Shown: positions 57,429 to 64,000 of the stretch, piece by piece
Layout of the letters: every line of letters starts with the position of its first letter
Numbering within the stretch: the stretch's first letter is position 1
Position numbers and translations under genes: made by a program
Notes under the pieces: generated by a model
Databases searched by the model: none
What the model was told of the DNA's origin: nothing
What the model saw: the letters and a program-made list of their open reading frames with translations, nothing else
Origin: Streptomyces sp. R21
Lineage (GTDB): Bacteria; Actinomycetota; Actinomycetes; Streptomycetales; Streptomycetaceae
NCBI RefSeq assembly: GCF_041051975.1
Contig: NZ_CP163435.1
Span: 6,055,001 to 6,119,000 of the forward strand
Direction: 5' to 3'
DNA: 64,000 nt

Positions 57429-58865
57429 TCAGCTCCCGTACGCCGCGGCCGCGTCCGACTCCAGCTTCGCCTGCGCCCCCGCGATGTCCTTCGGGTTCTT
57501 CAGGAAGTCCTGCAGATCCTTCCACTCGCCCTTGCCCGGCGTACCGCCGAACGCCTGCGGGGCCTGGTCCGACATGTCGAAGCGGAAGTCGTCGCCCGCG
57601 GCGATCAGCGCCTTGGCGATCTTCTGCTGCACCGCGTTCGGGTAGGCCGAGTTGTCGACGTTCTTGTTCGGGGAGAGGTAGCCGCCGAGCTTCGCCTGGA
57701 TCGTCGCCGCGTCGGGCGAGGCCAGGAAGGTCGCCAGCGCCTGGGACGCCTTGGAGTCCTTCAGGATCACGGCCGCGTCGCCGCCGCTGACCACCGGGGC
57801 CTGGGCACCGACCGCCGGGAACGGGAACACCTTCGCGTCCGTTCCCACCTTGGCCTTCGTCTGCGTGATGTTGACCTGGACGAAGTCGCCCTCGAAGACC
57901 ATGGCCGCCTTCGGCTGGTCCCCGCCGGTGAACGTCTGCGTCACCGAGGCCGGGAACTCCGTCTGCAGCGCTCCCTTCGCGCCGCCCGCGACGAAGTCCT
58001 TCTTGCCCCAGACCTCGGCGAGCGTGGTGAGCGCGTCCTTGACGGACGGGTCCGTCCACTTGATCTTGTGCTGGGCGAGCTGGTCGTACTTCTCCGGGCC
58101 CGCCTGGGAGAGGTAGATGTTCTCGAACCAGTCGGTCAGCGGCCAGCCGTCCGCGCCGGGGACGGAGAACGGGGTGACGCCCGAGTCGTACACGGACTGG
58201 GCCGTGGACAGCAGGTCCTTCCAGGTCTTGGGCTCCTTCGCGCCCGCGTTCTCGAAGACCTTGGCGTTGTACCAGATCAGGGACTTGTTGGCCGCCTTGT
58301 AGTAGACGCCGTACTGCTTGCCGCCGACCTTGCCGATGTCCTGCCAGCCCTGCGAGTAGTTCTTCTGCAGCTCCTTCAGGGCCTCCGGGCCGAGGGGCTT
58401 GGCCCACTTCTTGTCCACGGCCTGCTTGATGGCGCCGGGCTGCGGCAGCATCGCCACGTCCGGGGGTGAGCCGCCCGCGATCTTCGAACCGAGGAAGTTG
58501 ATGATCGGGTCCTGCGCGGGGACGAACGTGATCTTCGCGCCCGTCCGCTTCTCGAACTCGGCCAGCACCGCCTTGAAGTTCTTCTGCTCGGCGCCGGTCC
58601 ACACGGCGGCGACTTCCAGGCTCTCACCGTTCAGCTTGGGGAGGGTGACGGTGCCGGCGCTCTCCTTGGCGCCGCCTCCGTTGTTGCTGCTCTTGTCGTC
58701 GTCGCTGCCTCCGCATGCGGTGAGCAGGAGGGAGCCGGCGGCGATGGCTGCGGCGATGGCTGTGGTGGTCCTGCGTGATCGGTTGTGCGGCTGGTTGTGC
58801 GGCCACTGGTGTGGCCGGTATTCGGAGTCCCTGGACGACCTGCGTGTACGTAGGCTGCTGCGCAT
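57429..58865 (-). CDS. Extracellular solute-binding lipoprotein (family 1, sugar)
   Basis: This 478-residue lipoprotein binds the sugar for the adjacent permeases. After a basic, unusually long N-terminal segment, the hydrophobic region ends in the lipobox LLLTACGG with Cys51. A Ser/Gly/Asp linker and a family-1 binding fold follow (EFEKRTGAKITFVPAQDP, GKQYGVYYKAANKSLIWYN, PKAAMVFEGDFVQ). ATG 58865 is used; GTG 58868 is immediately upstream. It is first in a three-gene importer operon without its own ATPase. Confidence 0.93.
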   Translation of the reverse strand: MRSSLRTRRSSRDSEYRPHQWPHNQPHNRSRRTTTAIAAAIAAGSLLLTACGGSDDDKSSNNGGGAKESAGTVTLPKLNGESLEVAAVWTGAEQKNFKAVLAEFEKRTGAKITFVPAQDPIINFLGSKIAGGSPPDVAMLPQPGAIKQAVDKKWAKPLGPEALKELQKNYSQGWQDIGKVGGKQYGVYYKAANKSLIWYNAKVFENAGAKEPKTWKDLLSTAQSVYDSGVTPFSVPGADGWPLTDWFENIYLSQAGPEKYDQLAQHKIKWTDPSVKDALTTLAEVWGKKDFVAGGAKGALQTEFPASVTQTFTGGDQPKAAMVFEGDFVQVNITQTKAKVGTDAKVFPFPAVGAQAPVVSGGDAAVILKDSKASQALATFLASPDAATIQAKLGGYLSPNKNVDNSAYPNAVQQKIAKALIAAGDDFRFDMSDQAPQAFGGTPGKGEWKDLQDFLKNPKDIAGAQAKLESDAAAAYGS

Positions 58866-59087
58866 CACTGCCCCGTTCTTCGTTCCTCGTCGAACGATCG
58901 AGCGGCTGTCCCGTGTGATCTGGTCTACGCCTGGGGGCTTGGGGGCGGCAAGAGCGCCTGCGATGTCAAGTGAACGATCGTGACCGCGTTGTGATGGCGG
59001 GTTGCCTTTCGCAGGGGGTGCGGTGGGTGGGTCGGGGCCGTGCCGGTACTGGCGGGGGCGCCTTCGCAGGGGGGTGCGTTGTGGGTC

Positions 59088-59206
59088 GGGGCCGTGCCGG
59101 TACGTTCTGCCCGTCGCCGCGTGGGCGTACTGCCCGGGGGTGACAAATGGCGGGACTTTGCGGGCGGTCTGCTACGCGACGGGCAGGAACGTACCGGCAC
59201 GGCCCC
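59088..59206. repeat. MITE-like element, copy B (119 nt)
   Basis: This is the same 119-nt unit as 38081-38199 but inverted, with 6 mismatches by eye, all in the central 45 nt. The ends are again inverted repeats with a one-base indel. On its left, a roughly 45-nt stretch containing the first 16 nt of the element (59034-59049) is duplicated in tandem, as if one end had been copied twice. Confidence 0.8.
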
Positions 59207-59240
59207 TTGCGCCGGTGGGCGACTGCGGGTGCGTACTCGC

Positions 59241-59335
59241 TTCGCTGCGGGCAATCGTGCCGCTGGGGCGGCACGGGTGGGCGCAGGCGGCGCCTCGTCA
59301 GCGCCGAGTTGCGTGACCCACCCCCGGCCAGCGCT
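59241..59335 (-). repeat. Intergenic repeat, copy 2 (hairpin core)
   Basis: This is the reverse complement of 26276-26370 with about 7 differences. The hairpin GTGCCGC (59257-59263) / GCGGCAC (59268-59274) is conserved. It lies directly beside MITE-like copy B, so the two repeats may be modules of a larger element. Confidence 0.78.
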
Positions 59336-59359
59336 CACGCCGGGTGACAAGGAAGAAGA

Positions 59360-59436
59360 GGGTGACTGGGGTTTGCCCACCCACCCCCGGTGGTCGAACA
59401 GGCAAGGGGTGACCGGGGTTTGCCCACCCACCCCGG
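59360..59436. repeat. Two direct repeats of about 30 nt
   Basis: GGGTGACTGGGGTTTGCCCA and the following CCCACCCCCGG (59360-59390) recur at 59407-59436 with one substitution and one missing C, 47 nt apart, just beyond the stop of the FtsK-type gene. Confidence 0.8.
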
Positions 59437-59445
59437 TACCCGGGG

Positions 59446-62400
59446 TCAGAGGAGGGACGGGACCTCGGGGGCCGAGACCGAGCGGGCGGCTCGGTCGAGG
59501 GCGCTGGCCAGCAGGGCCAGGTCGGTGGGACCGTTGCCGAGTTCGCGGACGGGACGCCGGGCAGGCGGATCCCCCATCCGATGCCATTCGAGGGGAACCA
59601 CCGTGGGCCGAAGGGTGGCCGTACGGGGGATTCGCCCCGTGACCCGCCCCGCCTGGAACGGCGTGAGCCGCCCGTCCGCGCCGGACAACCGCCCCCGCCC
59701 GGGCGCAGGTTCCTCCGGCCCGGACAACGGCGCGTCGAGGACGATACGGAGCGTCGCGGCCCGACCGAGGTCGGACTCCACCGCCCGCCCCCCGACCCCG
59801 GCCGCCGCCACGAGATGCACCCCGAGCCGCTCCCCTTCCCGGGCAACGGCCTCCAGCGCCCGTACGACGGACCCCGCGGCCGGCCGCCCCGGCGACCCCA
59901 ACGCGGGTGACAGCAAGGCGTCCAGATCGTCGACGACCACGACCAGCCGGGCGAGCGGCGGCCCCGCCTCCTCCCGCTGCCGCGCCGCCGGGGACCGGAG
60001 CCGCAGTGTCGAACTGGGCGGCGCGTCCAGATCGGCGGCGCCGGACGCGCCACCGGGTGCGGCCCCGGACGCCGTGCCGGACCCGGCACCCGCCGACCGC
60101 TGCGCGACGATCCGCCCCGACACCTCCCGCCGCGTGTGCCATTCCGCGAACCCGAGCCGCCCGAGCAGCTCGGCCCGCCGCTTCAGCTCGGCGCTGAGCG
60201 ACTGCGCGAACTCCCGCATGCGCACCGGGTCGTTGGCCGTGAGGTGGGTGGTGACATGTGGGAGGTCCGTGCAGACCCGCAGGCCCTCGCCCCGCCCCGC
60301 GTCCTTGCCGCCCGTGCCGTCCTGTCCGTCTATCAGGACGATCCCGAGCCGGTCGGGCCGCTCCGCCGCCGCGAGCGACGCGGCCATGGCCCGCAGCAGT
60401 TCCGTACGGCCGCTGCCCGTCGGTCCCTCGATCAGCACATGCGGGCCCTCGGCCTGGAGATCCACGCAGACCGGTCCGCGCGGCCCGGCGCCCAGAACGG
60501 ACCAGGCGCGTCCGCCGAGCGTCTCCGTGTCGTCGGCCGCGTCCGCCCAACGCGCCATCAGCGACGCCGGGGTGGCCCGCGCGAGCCCCAACTCGTCCAG
60601 CAGTCGCGCCGCCTGGGGCAGCGGCGCGGACACACGCGCGTGCCGGTCGCCGCCGGTGCCGTCCGTACGCAGCGGGGCGAGCGCCCGCGCGAACCGCTCG
60701 GCCCACGCCTCCGACACCGCGTCCACCGCGGCCACGGTGCCGTGGCCCACCGGCCCGCCCGGGGCCACCCGCATCAGCCGCAGCGCCGTGGCCACATCAC
60801 CGCTGAGCAGCGCGACGGCCCCGCACTCACGGAACGCCGGTGACGCCTCGCACGCAGCCTCGTACGTCTCCGTCACCGGCGACGCGGGCGACGCCGCCGC
60901 CGTCTCTGCGAGGCATACGACGTGGATCCCGGCCCGCGCCCCTTCGTGCGCCAGCCGCACCACGGCTTCGCGCACGTCGGCACCCCCGGGGTCCCCGTCC
61001 ACGACGACCACCGTGAACGGCCCGGGGAACGCGCCATCGTCCTGTGCGTCGTCGTCCCGTGCCCAGGAGGGCCGCCGTGCGCCGCCGCGCACCGCGCCGT
61101 CCGTGTGGTCGGCCCGGTGCGCGGCCCGCGCGTCACCCGGGTTCCGGTCCGGCTCCGTCAGGTGGTCCTCCAGACGGCGCAGGAGTTCGTCTGTACGGGC
61201 CGTCGCCTGTTCGCGGTCGTACGCCAGAAGGAGGCGGCAGTCCTGGCCGTGGGTGGGGCGGAGGTGGGGGAGCCAGCCGAGCCAGGACCACTCGGCGGTG
61301 CGCTCCTCCGGCGTACGGGAGCGGTCCGTGCTGATCAGGACGATTTCGAGGGAGTCGGGGGAGTGCAGCGCGGCGAGCTGGGCCACCACCGAGCGCGCCA
61401 GCCCGGCGAGCCTTGCGCGGGGTCCGGCCAGGCCCAGGGCGCCGACCTCCCGCAGACCGGCGGTCACCGGGACCGCGGGCAGCAGCCCTGAACCGTCGGG
61501 CGCCGCCCGGTCGGCCGTGCCGAGCCGTACGGTCAGGACCTCCGGGTGTCCCGGGCCGCGCTCCCAGAGCCGCGGTCCCGGGCCCAGCGCGGTGAGCAGC
61601 AGCGTCGCCGGGTCCGGCCAGCTCTCCGGCGCCTGCGCCACCGCGCCCACGGGCTCGACCTCCGCGGGCTCCTCCTCGTCGTATGCCTCGGGCCCGGCTT
61701 CCACCGGCTCGCCGCGTCCCCCGGTCAGCCGCCGCGCCCACGCGGTGAAACCGCCGCGCCTGCGCCCGCCACCGTCGGGCGACACACCTGACGGCGCGTC
61801 CGTGCCTCGGAGAGGAGTACCGGCGCGGGAAGGGGAGGAACGGCCGTTTTCGGTGCCGGTGCCGGTGCCGGTGCCGGTGCCGGTGCCGGTGCCGGTGCCG
61901 GTGCTGGTGTCGCGTGGGCTTGGCAGTGTCAGGCCGTCGGGCAGCGGCACTCCGCGTGCACCGCCGCCGTGGGTGGCTCCGTCGGACGGGGCCGTGGCCC
62001 TGCTCTCGATCCGTGGTGCGCTGCCCTGGCCGGGTACGACGGGTGGTTCCGCGGCGGTGTGCGGGGTCGACCGGGTGGCCCAGGGCGCCGAGCCCTGGGC
62101 GTGGTGGGTCTGTCCGGAGGGCGGGCGCGTGTCCGATGCGGGCTGCACGCGTGCGTGGGGGCCTTTTCCGTTGCCGTTCGCGTCACCGGGAGAGGCGCTG
62201 GCCGGGCCTCCGGTCTCGGTGGCGACCCGGACGTGGCCCTCTCCGTCGGGGGTTGTCCCCACGGTCTCCGGGGTGCCGGGCGGGGCCAGCCGCAGAGCGG
62301 ACTCGCCCACGCGCAGGAGTGCCCCCGGTGCGAAGCGGACCGGGCGGGAGTCGACGCGGGAGCCGCCCAGCGTCGTGCCGTTCGTGGAGCCGAGGTCCGC

Positions 62401-62907
62401 GACCGCGACGCGGCCGTCGGGGTTGACCGTGACCGCGCAGTGCAGGCGGGAGACGTCGGGGTCGTCCAGCGGGACGTCCGCGTCGGCGGAGCGGCCGATG
62501 TGGATCTGTCCGTCGTGCAGCAGGTGGACCCCGCCCGCGTCCGGGCCGGCGACGACATGGAGCTGCGCCGCCACACCTTCCACGTCGGGGCCGGGCTCCG
62601 CCGGGGAGCCCAGGCACAGCACGGCGCCGTCCGTCAGGGGCGGCTCGCCCAGGGTGCAGCGCTGGGCGTCGAGCCGCTCGGCGCCCGCGTACAGCACGAC
62701 CGGGCCGCCGCCGAGCTCGCGGCCGCGCTCGGGAAGGGCGGCACCGCCCTCGCCGCCGACCGCCGCGGCCAGGCCCGACGCCACCGCGGCCAGCGCCGTC
62801 CCGGCGGGCGCGGTGACCAGCACATCGCAGGTCGTGGCGCGCCCCCGCGGCTCGGGGCGAGTGCCCTGCGGGCCCAGCGGGTCTACGACGGTCAGCCGGA
62901 TCTGCAT
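59446..62907 (-). CDS. FHA/FtsK-type ATPase with ubiquitin-like N-terminus
   Basis: This is a 1153-residue protein. Residues 1 to about 80 (MQIRLTVVDPLG; CDVLVTAPAGTALAAVASGL) resemble the ubiquitin-like YukD/EccD domain. An FHA domain follows at about 130-210 (IHIGRSADADVPL, SRLHCAVTV, DLGSTNGTTLGG), which binds phosphothreonine. A disordered region containing nine Gly-Thr dipeptides, then an FtsK/SpoIIIE-like part with Walker A EGPTGSGRTELL (about 826) and Walker B LVVVVDDLDAL (about 986) come next. Only one full ATPase motif set is visible and no transmembrane helix. The divergent Ser/Thr kinase is a natural FHA partner. Related to type VII secretion ATPases, but no secretion genes adjoin. 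ATG 62907 follows AAGGGA. Confidence 0.85.
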   Translation of the reverse strand: MQIRLTVVDPLGPQGTRPEPRGRATTCDVLVTAPAGTALAAVASGLAAAVGGEGGAALPERGRELGGGPVVLYAGAERLDAQRCTLGEPPLTDGAVLCLGSPAEPGPDVEGVAAQLHVVAGPDAGGVHLLHDGQIHIGRSADADVPLDDPDVSRLHCAVTVNPDGRVAVADLGSTNGTTLGGSRVDSRPVRFAPGALLRVGESALRLAPPGTPETVGTTPDGEGHVRVATETGGPASASPGDANGNGKGPHARVQPASDTRPPSGQTHHAQGSAPWATRSTPHTAAEPPVVPGQGSAPRIESRATAPSDGATHGGGARGVPLPDGLTLPSPRDTSTGTGTGTGTGTGTGTGTENGRSSPSRAGTPLRGTDAPSGVSPDGGGRRRGGFTAWARRLTGGRGEPVEAGPEAYDEEEPAEVEPVGAVAQAPESWPDPATLLLTALGPGPRLWERGPGHPEVLTVRLGTADRAAPDGSGLLPAVPVTAGLREVGALGLAGPRARLAGLARSVVAQLAALHSPDSLEIVLISTDRSRTPEERTAEWSWLGWLPHLRPTHGQDCRLLLAYDREQATARTDELLRRLEDHLTEPDRNPGDARAAHRADHTDGAVRGGARRPSWARDDDAQDDGAFPGPFTVVVVDGDPGGADVREAVVRLAHEGARAGIHVVCLAETAAASPASPVTETYEAACEASPAFRECGAVALLSGDVATALRLMRVAPGGPVGHGTVAAVDAVSEAWAERFARALAPLRTDGTGGDRHARVSAPLPQAARLLDELGLARATPASLMARWADAADDTETLGGRAWSVLGAGPRGPVCVDLQAEGPHVLIEGPTGSGRTELLRAMAASLAAAERPDRLGIVLIDGQDGTGGKDAGRGEGLRVCTDLPHVTTHLTANDPVRMREFAQSLSAELKRRAELLGRLGFAEWHTRREVSGRIVAQRSAGAGSGTASGAAPGGASGAADLDAPPSSTLRLRSPAARQREEAGPPLARLVVVVDDLDALLSPALGSPGRPAAGSVVRALEAVAREGERLGVHLVAAAGVGGRAVESDLGRAATLRIVLDAPLSGPEEPAPGRGRLSGADGRLTPFQAGRVTGRIPRTATLRPTVVPLEWHRMGDPPARRPVRELGNGPTDLALLASALDRAARSVSAPEVPSLL
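61851..61904. repeat. Hexanucleotide microsatellite in FtsK-type gene
   Basis: Nine perfect copies of CGGTGC on the plus strand encode nine Gly-Thr dipeptides in the disordered linker (residues about 335-352). Length changes would keep the frame. Confidence 0.95.
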
Positions 62908-63347
62908 CGCCGTCAGCGGTCCCTTCTGCGCGGGCGCCCGCGAGCGAGGACGAAGCTCGGCACGGTCCCCCACCGCAGACTTCCCCCACCGCGCACAGGC
63001 ACGTCGGCCAGTACAGAAGGCATCCTCGCACCTGCCACTGACAACACGCCCGGCGCCCACCCGTAAGTGATCTTGATTGGTCGGCTCTGCCCGCAAAAGT
63101 GCCTGACCGGTGCCCGGTTGGGACCGGTGTTGAGACCGGTGTTGAGATCGGTCACGCCGAGGTGCGGCAACCAACCGTCCGAAGCGAGCGTCTTTCCATC
63201 GAACACGCCGGGGAAGGCGTACGTAGTCGCCTGAGAGAAGCACAGGAAGACGACACCCCGGTGCCGCGCACGGCGGCACTACAGTGGGTCGGAACACCTG
63301 TAGCACGGTGGATCGACCAGGCAAGCAAGCAGCAGGGAGCGCATGAC
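62908..63347. other. Divergent promoter region with 12-bp tandem repeat
   Basis: This 440-nt gap lies between the divergent FtsK-type and kinase genes. GACCGGTGTTGA occurs twice in tandem (63122-63133, 63134-63145), followed by a partial third copy (GATCGGT). It could be an operator. No gene is supported. Confidence 0.5.
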
Positions 63348-64000
63348 GTGCGGCCGGTAGGGAGCAAGTACCTCCTTGAGGAGCCGCTGGGACGCGGCGC
63401 CACAGGCACCGTCTGGCGCGCCCGCCAGAGGGAGACCGCGGGTTCGGAGGCGGCCGTCGCGGGCCAGCCCGGGGAGACCGTGGCGATCAAGGTCCTCAAG
63501 GAGGAGCTCGCCAACGACGCGGACATCGTGATGCGGTTCCTGCGCGAGCGGTCCGTCCTGCTGCGGCTGACCCACCCGAACATCGTCCGGGTGCGGGACC
63601 TCGTGGTCGAGGGCGATCTCCTCGCGCTCGTCATGGACCTCATCGACGGGCCCGACCTGCACCGCTACCTCCGCGAGAACGGGCCGTTCTCGCCCGTCGC
63701 CGCCGCGCTGCTGACCGCCCAGGTCGCCGACGCGCTCGCCTGCAGCCACGCCGACGGCGTCGTGCACCGCGACCTGAAGCCCGCGAACGTCCTGCTCAAG
63801 CAGGACGGCGGCGAGATGCACCCGATGCTCACCGACTTCGGCATCGCCCGCCTCGCCGATTCGCCCGGCCTCACCCGCACGCACGAGTTCGTCGGCACGC
63901 CCGCGTACGTCGCGCCCGAGTCGGCCGAGGGCCGTCCGCAGACGTCCGCCGTCGACATCTACGGCGCCGGAATCCTGCTGTACGAGCTGGTCACCGGGCG
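63348..64000 (+). CDS. Ser/Thr protein kinase, N-terminal part (runs off window)
   Basis: An open frame from GTG 63348 (AGGGAGC upstream at about 9 nt) to the window end encodes 217 residues of a PknB-type kinase. It has PLGRGATGTVWRAR, catalytic Lys48 in VAIKVL, HPNIVRVRDL, HRDLKPANVLL, LTDFGIARLAD and GTPAYVAPESAEG. A 15-20-residue Ala/Gly-rich insertion sits between the glycine loop and the catalytic lysine. C-terminal and membrane parts lie outside the window. Divergent from the FHA/FtsK gene. Confidence 0.93.
   Translation, partial: MRPVGSKYLLEEPLGRGATGTVWRARQRETAGSEAAVAGQPGETVAIKVLKEELANDADIVMRFLRERSVLLRLTHPNIVRVRDLVVEGDLLALVMDLIDGPDLHRYLRENGPFSPVAAALLTAQVADALACSHADGVVHRDLKPANVLLKQDGGEMHPMLTDFGIARLADSPGLTRTHEFVGTPAYVAPESAEGRPQTSAVDIYGAGILLYELVTG

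Larger units (their letters stand above)
58866..59445. other. Repeat-rich intergenic region upstream of importer
   Basis: This 580-nt region has no gene. It holds GAACGATCG twice (58892-58900 and 58972-58980), which may be operator sites for the importer. Next come a duplicated end of the MITE-like element (about 59008-59049), the full element (59088-59206), the second repeat (59241-59335) and two 30-31-nt direct repeats (59360-59390, 59407-59436). Confidence 0.65.

Noticed and set aside
59390..63070. A 1226-codon plus-strand open frame antisense to the FHA/FtsK gene
   Set aside because: The translation is Ser/Arg/Pro low-complexity; the opposite strand has FHA and Walker motifs.

Overview
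The window is chromosomal DNA from a high-GC actinomycete, almost certainly a Streptomyces. The support is GC-rich third codon positions, many GTG starts, and the gene order mtnA-mtrA-mtrB-lpqB-comF-hpf-response regulator-secA followed by the large NAD-glutamate dehydrogenase, which is the streptomycete core-chromosome order. No prophage, integrase, transposase, CRISPR array or secondary-metabolite cluster was recognised. No tRNA was noticed.

Layout. 1-3029: the 3' part of a 23S rRNA gene, a 5S rRNA gene and two intrinsic terminators. 3032-8570 (minus): a translationally coupled MoxR ATPase/DUF58/DUF4129/DUF4350/membrane-protein cassette. 8711-17606 (plus): methionine salvage isomerase mtnA, the MtrA-MtrB-LpqB signalling operon, comF, the long ribosome hibernation factor hpf and an orphan NarL-type regulator. 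17629-26071: a YcaQ/AlkX-type DNA glycosylase, a GNAT acetyltransferase, secA, an Rv3235-like protein, a DUF6912 protein, a HAD hydrolase and a DJ-1/PfpI protein. 26850-31799: the 1649-residue NAD-dependent glutamate dehydrogenase.

31869-55000 is mainly a cell-envelope region. It holds two adjacent Ser/Thr kinases (one membrane-anchored, one soluble), a GtrA-like membrane protein, a two-gene ABC polysaccharide exporter under a probable TetR regulator, UDP-galactose/glucose 4-epimerase galE, two polytopic sugar transferases, two further polytopic proteins and three large GT2-CDP-glycerol glycerophosphotransferase (TagF-like) fusions. Together these look like machinery for making, decorating and exporting a teichoic-acid-like wall polymer. 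An SDR/TetR pair and an ohrR-ohr peroxide-defence pair with a perfect operator sit inside this region.

55149-58865 (minus): a sugar ABC importer (lipoprotein, MalF-like permease with a large extracellular insertion, MalG-like permease). 59446-62907 (minus): an FHA/FtsK-type ATPase with a ubiquitin-like N-terminus. A Ser/Thr kinase begins at 63348 and runs off the window.

The least expected features are non-coding. A 119-nt element with near-perfect 30-nt terminal inverted repeats occurs twice (38081-38199 and 59088-59206, inverted relative to each other, about 95% identical), which looks like a MITE. A second roughly 95-nt repeat with a 55-nt identical core occurs at 26276-26370 and 59241-59335. 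Strong regulatory signatures are a GTnAC direct repeat before mtrA, two DnaA-box sequences before comF, a structured leader before hpf, a perfect 22-bp palindrome between ohrR and ohr, repeated dyads flanking a probable exporter promoter, and a TTGACA-N17-TACATT promoter that would make the SDR transcript leaderless.
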